This document shows positions 1 through 4,296 of a stretch of DNA of 8,257 nucleotides, piece by piece. Each line of letters opens with the position of its first letter. Position 1 is the stretch's first letter. The DNA is from 2011-GWA2-47-8b sp964361325 (lineage in GTDB: Bacteria > Patescibacteriota > Minisyncoccia > UBA6257 > WO2-44-18): positions 1 to 8,257 of the forward strand of contig CAYHZT010000019.1 in assembly GCA_964361325.1 (NCBI GenBank). Reading direction: 5' to 3'. Both the position numbers and the translations under genes were made by a program. Below the pieces are notes generated by a model that ran no database searches, was not told where the DNA came from, and saw nothing but the letters and a program-made list of their open reading frames with translations.

Positions 1-1631
1 CAGAAGAGATTTTGCAGCGGAATGAGTTTCCTAATTTGATAATGGCTTTGAGAAATATTCATTTTCCCAAAGATTTGAACCAGGCAGAGAAAGCTCGCCA
101 GCGTTTTGCTTTTCAGGATTTGTTTTTACTTCAATTAGTGAATATAAAAAATCGGCTTCGTTTAGCGCTTGAAAAAGCGCCACCGCTTAAAATAAATAAT
201 CAATTAATCGCCGCAATGATCGCGAAATTACCATTCGATTTGACGGAAGCGCAAACACGCAGTCTCAATGAGATCCTAAACGATTTAAAAAAAAGTCAGC
301 CAATGAATCGCTTACTCCAAGGAGACGTCGGTTCGGGAAAGACGGTGGTGGCGGCCCTGGCTGCGCTGGCGGCGGCAGATAATAATAAACAAACTGCTTT
401 TATGGCGCCGACCGAGGTTCTGGCTCGCCAGCACTACAAAACCCTTTCCAGTATTTTTAAAAACCTCACCATCGGTATAGGTATTTTAACCGGCAGCGAA
501 GCCCGCTCTTTTTATGGCGATAATTTAGAAACCAAAGTTAGTCGCGCTCAGCTTCTTAAAAATATCGCGGAAGGGAAAATAAAAATCATCCTAGGAACTC
601 ACGCGCTTATCTCTAATGGCCGCGCGGGTCGGAAGACGTCTAAAAAACCAATTGAGTTTAGGGATTTAGCTTTAGCGATCGTGGATGAACAGCATCGCTT
701 TGGCGTGGATCAGCGGGCGGCGTTGGTAAAACAAGAGCGCGAACCCGGCCAGGAAACTACGGTTCATTTTCTTTCAATGAGCGCGACGCCGATTCCCCGC
801 ACTCTTTCCCTGACTCTTTTTGGCGATCTTGAACTCTCTATTATTGATGAATTACCAAGCGGCAGAAAAGAAATAATTACTAAAATTGTTGCGCCGAGTA
901 ATCGTAAAAAAGCCTACGAATTTATCCGGGAGCAAATCAAAACCGGCCGGCAGGCATTCGTCATTTGTCCGCGGATTGCGGCCGCGGAAAGTACGTCGGA
1001 AAATGAGTCGCAACTGTTGGATGTCCGCAAAAAACTTTGGCTGGAAGTGAAAAACGTCACCGAAGAATACGAGCGGCTTTCCCAAAAAATATTTCCGGAT
1101 CTTAAAATCGCGATGCTTCACGGAAAAATGAAGAGCGCGGAAAAGGCGCAGATTATGTCAGGTTTTGCTTCTGGTGAAATCAATATTTTGGTTTCCACAT
1201 CGGTGATTGAAGTGGGCGTGGACGTACCCAATGCCGCTATCATGATGATAGAGGGCGCTGACCGGTTTGGCCTGGCGCAGCTTTATCAGTTTCGCGGGCG
1301 AGTCGGACGGGCGGAACACCAATCTTATTGCCTGCTTTTTACTAATTCATCCGCGCAGTCTACCCACCAGCGCTTAGACGCGCTTTTGAAAGCGAAAAAT
1401 GGCTTTGAGCTCGCGGAAAAGGATTTGGCCATTCGCGGTCCGGGCGAATTTATCGGCGATAAACAAACAGGCATTCCGGATTTGGCAATGAAAGCATTAA
1501 ATAATATTGAGTTAATTAAAATGGCGCGCGCGGCGGCAAACGGTGTTATTAAAGAAGACCGCGAACTTAATGCCCATCCGCTATTGCGAACACAGTTGGA
1601 AAATTTTCAAAAACAGATTCATCTTGAATAA
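1..1631 (+). CDS. recG: ATP-dependent DNA helicase RecG, C-terminal part (5' end outside window)
   Basis: RecG remodels stalled replication forks and Holliday junctions using ATP. The reading frame is open to the left edge (first full codon at 3), leaving 542 codons; full-length RecG is usually about 690 residues, so the N-terminal wedge domain is mostly outside. Counting from the codon at 3, visible motifs are the RecG segment IHFP near the start, Walker A GDVGSGKT (107-114), MAPTEVLARQH (motif Ia), GTHALI (Ib), the DEQH box followed by RFGV (228-231), SATPIPRTL (motif III, from 260), MLHGKM, STSVIEVGVDVPNA (motif V) and QFRGRVGR (motif VI, arginines 431-436). The C-terminal RecG signature RGPGEFIG follows. 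This order and the C-terminal signature separate it from PriA and Mfd. The TTG at 12 is internal, not the start. No clear terminator follows; the next gene is convergent. Confidence 0.96.
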   Translation, partial: EEILQRNEFPNLIMALRNIHFPKDLNQAEKARQRFAFQDLFLLQLVNIKNRLRLALEKAPPLKINNQLIAAMIAKLPFDLTEAQTRSLNEILNDLKKSQPMNRLLQGDVGSGKTVVAALAALAAADNNKQTAFMAPTEVLARQHYKTLSSIFKNLTIGIGILTGSEARSFYGDNLETKVSRAQLLKNIAEGKIKIILGTHALISNGRAGRKTSKKPIEFRDLALAIVDEQHRFGVDQRAALVKQEREPGQETTVHFLSMSATPIPRTLSLTLFGDLELSIIDELPSGRKEIITKIVAPSNRKKAYEFIREQIKTGRQAFVICPRIAAAESTSENESQLLDVRKKLWLEVKNVTEEYERLSQKIFPDLKIAMLHGKMKSAEKAQIMSGFASGEINILVSTSVIEVGVDVPNAAIMMIEGADRFGLAQLYQFRGRVGRAEHQSYCLLFTNSSAQSTHQRLDALLKAKNGFELAEKDLAIRGPGEFIGDKQTGIPDLAMKALNNIELIKMARAAANGVIKEDRELNAHPLLRTQLENFQKQIHLE

Positions 1632-1755
1632 ATTTAAAATTGCAAAATAATTTACCTAGATTTGGGCGTGACCCAAAAACCCAGACGGAATTTGTTTCCA
1701 AGTATTAATCTGGTTTAGGCATCCAGTGCCGGTATTGCGCCAAAGAAAATCAATA

Positions 1756-2121
1756 TTACCGTTGAAGTCCTATTAAGATAAGACTCGCCGCGAACAAAAT
1801 TAAATCCAGCTCAATGCCGCCGATAAACTTTTGCCCCCGTTTCATTTTCCAGATTATGATTACGGCCATTTCTATCATGAACAGAATTGCCAATGTTTCC
1901 GTAAAGACACCAAGGACGATCGCCGCGCCGCCAAAAACTTCCAAAAAAGCAATAAAAGTACCCCACAACTTGCCGGGCTTAAAGCCCATGATTTCAAAAT
2001 TTTCAGCCGTGGCCTTTAAATTTTTAATTTTTGGCCAACCGTGAGCCAAAAAAATAAAGCCAAAAACGACTTGTAAAGTCCACAAGGCCCATTCAGTTGA
2101 AATTATCGGAAAAAGATTCAT
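1756..2121 (-). CDS. DoxX-family integral membrane protein
   Basis: A 121-residue hydrophobic protein with four predicted membrane segments at about residues 10-28, 52-72, 74-92 and 102-119, the usual size and topology of DoxX/DoxD-like proteins. The family signature HGWPKIKNL follows the first helix, and the paired GTFIAFLEVFGGAAIVLGVF segment (second helix) is also typical. The family is linked in some bacteria to redox or thiol stress, but the role of this member cannot be read from sequence. The ATG (complement of 2119-2121) is preceded by a weak AAGG Shine-Dalgarno about 8 nt away and by an extended -10 box (2138-2146). It is a single-gene unit convergent with recG and divergent from tRNA-Glu. 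Confidence 0.88.
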   Translation of the reverse strand: MNLFPIISTEWALWTLQVVFGFIFLAHGWPKIKNLKATAENFEIMGFKPGKLWGTFIAFLEVFGGAAIVLGVFTETLAILFMIEMAVIIIWKMKRGQKFIGGIELDLILFAASLILIGLQR

Positions 2122-2137
2122 TGTTTATTACCTTGAA

Positions 2138-2146
2138 ATTATACCA
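2138..2146 (-). promoter_or_regulatory. Extended -10 promoter element for the doxX-like gene
   Basis: Read on the minus strand this is TGGTATAAT, a perfect TATAAT with the TGn extension, 16 nt before the ATG. No convincing -35 hexamer lies 16-18 nt further upstream, which fits an extended -10 promoter. Transcription would start near 2131 and leave a leader of roughly 10 nt. Confidence 0.55.
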
Positions 2147-2177
2147 TAATAAACTGGTAATTGCCCGCAAAATCCGT

Positions 2178-2185
2178 TATATTAT
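2178..2185 (+). promoter_or_regulatory. Possible -10 region for tRNA-Glu
   Basis: Overlapping hexamers TATATT (2178-2183) and TATTAT (2180-2185) lie 22-29 nt before the tRNA. The best upstream -35 candidates are poor: TTGCCC at 2161-2166 is too close, and TGGTAA at 2155-2160 matches only 3 of 6. A promoter is required somewhere in the 85-nt divergent gap, and this is the best place for it. Weak call. Confidence 0.35.
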
Positions 2186-2206
2186 GGCGGGAGCCTGGTC
2201 TCCTAT

Positions 2207-2278
2207 GGCCTCATCGTCTAATGGCTAGGACGGCGCCCTTTCACGGCGTAAATAGGGGTTCGATTCCCCTTGAGGCTA
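2207..2278 (+). tRNA. tRNA-Glu (anticodon TTC)
   Basis: A complete cloverleaf is visible. The acceptor stem pairs GGCCTCA (2207-2213) with TGAGGCT (2271-2277), with one G-U at the first pair. The D stem is GTCT/GGAC. The anticodon stem GCGCC/GGCGT encloses loop CTTTCAC, with anticodon TTC at 2240-2242. The T arm is AGGGG-TTCGATT-CCCCT. A at 2278 is the discriminator base. The following bases are CGA, so CCA is not encoded and must be added by a nucleotidyltransferase. Length and loop sequence match bacterial tRNA-Glu. Only 13 nt separate it from the GGDEF gene, so the two may share a transcript. Confidence 0.96.
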
Positions 2279-2291
2279 CGATAAAAAAAGA

Positions 2292-2903
2292 ATGTCGGAG
2301 GAAATAAAAAAACTTAAAAGTGAGATTCGCCAGCGCGATTTAAAAATCAAAGAATTAGAAACTTTGGTAGTTAAAGATCCGCTGACCGGCCTTTATAATC
2401 GCCGCGGTTTTTTAGAGTTATCCGGAAAGATTTTCAGCGATATTCGTTATGTTCGCAGTAATAAAAACAGCCAACGAACGCATTTTAATATCGATAATTT
2501 TTCGGTGCTGTTTATGGATGTAGATAATTTCAAGAAAATTAACGACACTTACGGGCATGAAGTTGGTGATAAGATATTGAAATACGTCGCGATTATTGTC
2601 CAAAATAAAATGCGCGCGTCCGATTTCGTCGGGCGCTGGGGCGGCGAAGAGATCGTCGTTGCCTTAATCGGCTCTGTGGAAAAAGATGCCGCTGTTAAGG
2701 CCGAAGAAATTCGCAAGGCAATCAGAAGCCGGGTAAAAATTCCCGGTCATCCGAATTTAAAAGTAACGGTCAGTATTGGCGTTGCCGAGTTGGATGGCCA
2801 TGTCCGATTAGATGAATTAGTGGGATCGGCCGATAAAGCGATGTATGCCGCCAAAACGGGCGGCAAGGACCGGGTTGTGCGATATGCGGATATTAGCGAT
2901 TGA
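2292..2903 (+). CDS. Stand-alone GGDEF diguanylate cyclase
   Basis: A 203-residue soluble protein predicted to make c-di-GMP from two GTP. Residues 1-28 are charged and heptad-like (a short coiled coil suited to dimerisation), followed directly by the GGDEF domain starting at DPLTGLYNRRGF (29-40). Metal-binding residues are in MDVDNFKKIND (D76, D85). The active-site loop reads GGEEI (117-121) instead of GG[D/E]EF: both acidic residues are kept but Phe is replaced by Ile. The RxxD inhibitory I-site (R108, D111) sits at its standard position five residues before the loop. ADKAMYAAKTGGKDRV closes the domain. The stretch between RRGF and MDVD is longer than usual. No sensor or membrane domain is present. 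The start has no upstream Shine-Dalgarno. The gene ends with TGA and overlaps tsaD by 20 bp. Confidence 0.92.
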   Translation: MSEEIKKLKSEIRQRDLKIKELETLVVKDPLTGLYNRRGFLELSGKIFSDIRYVRSNKNSQRTHFNIDNFSVLFMDVDNFKKINDTYGHEVGDKILKYVAIIVQNKMRASDFVGRWGGEEIVVALIGSVEKDAAVKAEEIRKAIRSRVKIPGHPNLKVTVSIGVAELDGHVRLDELVGSADKAMYAAKTGGKDRVVRYADISD

Positions 2904-3957
2904 AACTAGCTGCGACGACACGTCGCTGGCATTGGTAATCGGACAAGGCGGATTAAAAACCCCTCGTTTTAGTGTTTTGAAAAATATTACCTCCTCTCAA
3001 ATTAAAATTCATCGGCCGTTCGGCGGCGTGGTTCCCACTCTGGCGAAGCGCGAACACCAGAAGAACCTTCCAAAAATTTTACAAAAATTTCTGCCTCTGC
3101 CTGTCGGTAGACAGGCCTGCCTGCCGGCAGGCAGGTGCCGGGTAGGCATGGGAAAATTGAAAATTGACGCAATCGCGGTGACCGTGGGTCCGGGCCTGGA
3201 GCCGGCCTTGTGGGCGGGGATTGAGTTTGCGAAGGAATTGTCAGAAAAACTCAAGAAACCGCTTATTGGCGTAAACCATATGGAAGGACACCTCTATAGT
3301 TTTTTGTTACCGCAAAAAACCGCAATTTCTAAAGCCAAATTTCCAATTTCTAAACTTTTTCCGGCGATAGCTCTTGTTGTCAGTGGCGGGCACACGATTT
3401 TGTTGAAAATGGATTCGTTGACGAAGTGGAAAAAACTAGGAGAAACCCGCGATGACGCCGCGGGTGAAGCATTTGATAAAGTGGCGCGCTTGCTCGGCTT
3501 GCCGTACCCGGGCGGGCCGGAAATACAAAAGCTAGCGGTTAAAGGCAAGCCCGTTATTAACTTTCCGCGGCCGATGTTAAAGGAAAAAAATTACGAATTC
3601 AGTTTTTCCGGATTAAAGACAGCGGTGCTTTATTATTTACGCGACAATCCCGCCGCGTCCAAAGCCAACGTCGCGGCTTCTTTCCAGCAAGCGGTTATTG
3701 ATGTTTTGGTCGGCAAAACCGTTCGGGCGGCAAAAGAATTTAACGTAAAATCCATTCTGCTTTGTGGCGGCGTTTCGGCTAATAAGGCCTTGCGTTCAGC
3801 TCTGCGGGTAGCTGCTAAAAAATTGGGCACGGAATTTTTTGTGCCCGACTTTGAATATAATACTGACAACGCTGCTATGATCGCCGCCGCGGCTTACGTA
3901 CAAAAATTGCGTAATAAAAAACTGCGCTTAATCGCGCAATCAAATTTAACTCTTTAA
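2884..3957 (+). CDS. tsaD: tRNA N6-adenosine threonylcarbamoyltransferase TsaD
   Basis: TsaD transfers threonylcarbamoyl to A37 of ANN-decoding tRNAs (t6A), working with TsaB, TsaE and threonylcarbamoyl-AMP from TsaC; those partners are not in this window. The 357-residue protein starts at MRILAIETSCDDTS, the family's normal N-terminus. The metal-binding HxxxH is NHMEGH (H132, H136), SGGHT is at 167-171, and then come GEAFDKVARLLGLPYPGG, FSFSGLKTA, LLCGGVSANKALR and the metal ligand D328 in YNTDNAAM. ATG 2884 is chosen by homology; TTG 2875 in the same frame has better spacing from AAGGA at 2865. The start lies inside the GGDEF gene, so translation is probably coupled. Two family-foreign insertions are visible: a palindrome-encoded segment (about residues 71-91) and an AT-rich repeat segment (about 143-158). 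Both lie outside catalytic motifs. Confidence 0.95.
   Translation: MRILAIETSCDDTSLALVIGQGGLKTPRFSVLKNITSSQIKIHRPFGGVVPTLAKREHQKNLPKILQKFLPLPVGRQACLPAGRCRVGMGKLKIDAIAVTVGPGLEPALWAGIEFAKELSEKLKKPLIGVNHMEGHLYSFLLPQKTAISKAKFPISKLFPAIALVVSGGHTILLKMDSLTKWKKLGETRDDAAGEAFDKVARLLGLPYPGGPEIQKLAVKGKPVINFPRPMLKEKNYEFSFSGLKTAVLYYLRDNPAASKANVAASFQQAVIDVLVGKTVRAAKEFNVKSILLCGGVSANKALRSALRVAAKKLGTEFFVPDFEYNTDNAAMIAAAAYVQKLRNKKLRLIAQSNLTL
3099..3148 (+). repeat. GC-rich triple palindrome inserted in frame in tsaD
   Basis: Three adjacent inverted repeats occupy this stretch: GCCTGTC/GACAGGC with a GGTA loop (3099-3116), a perfect 20-bp palindrome CCTGCCTGCCGGCAGGCAGG (3116-3135), and TGCC/GGCA with a GGGTA loop (3136-3148). 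In the tsaD frame it reads VGRQACLPAGRCRVG, which matches nothing in the TsaD family, and the segment sits between the helix ending QKFL and the conserved KIDAIAVTVGPG. The reading frame is preserved. It resembles palindromic elements that insert into coding genes, such as the Rickettsia palindromic elements. From memory, LPAGR-type peptides recur in CPR proteins; I could not check this. Confidence 0.8.
3323..3354 (+). repeat. AT-rich direct repeat in tsaD
   Basis: CAATTTCTAAA occurs at 3323-3333 and again at 3344-3354, a 21-bp period, separated by GCCAAATTTC. It encodes AISKAKFPISKL, an insertion between the HxxxH region and the conserved FPAIALVVSGGHT strand. The period is a multiple of three, so the frame is kept. 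It is similar in composition to the repeat in valS at 6171-6201. Confidence 0.6.
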
Positions 3958-3966
3958 GTTATCCAC
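3958..3966 (+). repeat. Left copy of 9-bp direct repeat (putative target-site duplication)
   Basis: GTTATCCAC immediately abuts the left inverted-repeat end and is repeated exactly at 4096-4104. It begins one base after the tsaD stop codon. Confidence 0.7.
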
Positions 3967-4095
3967 CCCGCACCTATCCGAGAGTGTAAAACCAAACACC
4001 GCCCTGATGTATTAACATTTTTGAATGTATAGAAAATCTTTTGACGTTATCTACCCCAAATAAGCCCTAGAGAAGCGCTCTCGGATAGGTGCGGG
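3967..4095. mobile_element. MITE-like non-coding element with 18-20 bp inverted repeats
   Basis: A 129-bp segment bounded by perfect inverted repeats: CCCGCACCTATCCGAGAG at 3967-3984 and its exact reverse complement at 4078-4095. It is flanked on both sides by the direct repeat GTTATCCAC. The perfect inverted repeat can be extended to 20 bp (3965-3984 / 4078-4097), so the exact edge is ambiguous: 18-bp ends with a 9-bp duplication, 19 with 7, or 20 with 5. The interior is AT-rich and has no open reading frame. This is the expected structure of a miniature inverted-repeat element moved in trans by a transposase making 5-9 bp duplications. I do not recognise the end sequence and cannot assign a family. 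The alternative is a long-range RNA or DNA hairpin with no transposition history. Confidence 0.7.
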
Positions 4096-4104
4096 GTTAT
4101 CCAC
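4096..4104 (+). repeat. Right copy of 9-bp direct repeat; overlaps a DnaA-box-like sequence
   Basis: GTTATCCAC is identical to 3958-3966. Together with the next base it forms TTATCCACA (4097-4105), a perfect match to the classical DnaA box. As a single perfect copy it is not evidence of an origin. Confidence 0.7.
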
Positions 4105-4112
4105 AACCGGAC

Positions 4113-4140
4113 TTGCGTCGGTTGGCGCGGACTATATAAT
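4113..4140 (+). promoter_or_regulatory. Promoter for the putative small RNA
   Basis: Perfect -10 TATAAT at 4135-4140, with -35 TTGCGT at 4113-4118 (3 of 6 matches) and a 16-bp spacer. The predicted start is near 4147. It lies just downstream of the MITE-like element, 157 nt before valS and on the far side of a terminator from it. Confidence 0.55.
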
Positions 4141-4146
4141 GAGTAT

Positions 4147-4266
4147 TAGTCCTTTGGAAACTAAAAACGGTCCAATCCGCCTCCTCGGCGGACATATGCG
4201 GACGCAACGTTCGCAAATATAATAATTTTCCTCACACGGGCGACCAATTGGTCGCCCTCTTTTTTT
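4147..4266 (+). ncRNA. Putative ~120-nt small RNA or leader RNA, family not recognised
   Basis: Between a perfect -10 box and an intrinsic terminator there is no reading frame, but there are three successive hairpins: TTAGT/ACTAA with an inner CC/GG and an AA bulge (about 4146-4165), TCCGCC/GGCGGA with a 5-nt loop (4176-4192), and TGCGGA/TTCGCA with a 7-nt loop (4197-4215, one G-U). The terminator hairpin follows. No T-box consensus, SRP, 6S, tmRNA or RNase P core was seen. Because valS has its own -10 box after the terminator, an independent small RNA is favoured over an attenuator. No antiterminator pairing with the terminator stem was found. The exact 5' end is an estimate. Confidence 0.45.
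4238..4266 (+). terminator. Strong intrinsic terminator
   Basis: Perfect 20-nt palindrome at 4238-4257 forming an 8-bp GC-rich stem GGGCGACC/GGTCGCCC with an AATT loop, followed by TC and seven Ts (4260-4266). It is directional to the + strand; no T-run follows on the other strand. It ends the putative small RNA and any readthrough from tsaD, and lies 30 nt before the valS start. Confidence 0.9.
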
Positions 4267-4282
4267 ATCTGTTTTTAAAACT

Positions 4283-4288
4283 TATAAT
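4283..4288 (+). promoter_or_regulatory. -10 box for leaderless transcription of valS
   Basis: Perfect TATAAT with 8 nt between its end and the valS ATG at 4297, so transcription would start at or within a few bases of the start codon. No Shine-Dalgarno lies before the ATG, in agreement with a leaderless message. The -35 position (about 4260-4265) falls on the terminator T-run and is only a weak match. Confidence 0.55.
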
Positions 4289-4296
4289 AATCATTG

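Noticed and set aside
1661..1677. TTTGGG/CCCAAA inverted repeat between recG and doxX, considered as a terminator
   Set aside because: Only a 6-bp stem with no T-run on either strand; too weak to call for either convergent gene.
2297..2301. GGAGG just inside the GGDEF gene, considered as a ribosome-binding site for a later start
   Set aside because: No in-frame start codon lies within about 15 nt downstream; it is simply codons 2-4 of the gene.
3009..3254. Minus-strand open frame opposite tsaD with LPAGR-type residues
   Set aside because: It is the complement of the palindrome within a well-supported gene; it has no homology signal or start context of its own.
3958..4105. Replication origin based on the DnaA-box-like repeats
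   Set aside because: Only one perfect box, no clear AT-rich unwinding region next to it, and no dnaA or dnaN nearby; insertion duplication explains two of the three copies.
4147..4266. T-box riboswitch for valS
   Set aside because: No T-box consensus (AGGGTGGNACCGCG-like) and no specifier-loop stem; valS also seems to have its own -10 box after the terminator.
3958..4293. CRISPR array or tandem repeat cluster in the intergenic region
   Set aside because: The repeats are inverted or flanking a single element; there is no regular spacer-repeat periodicity.
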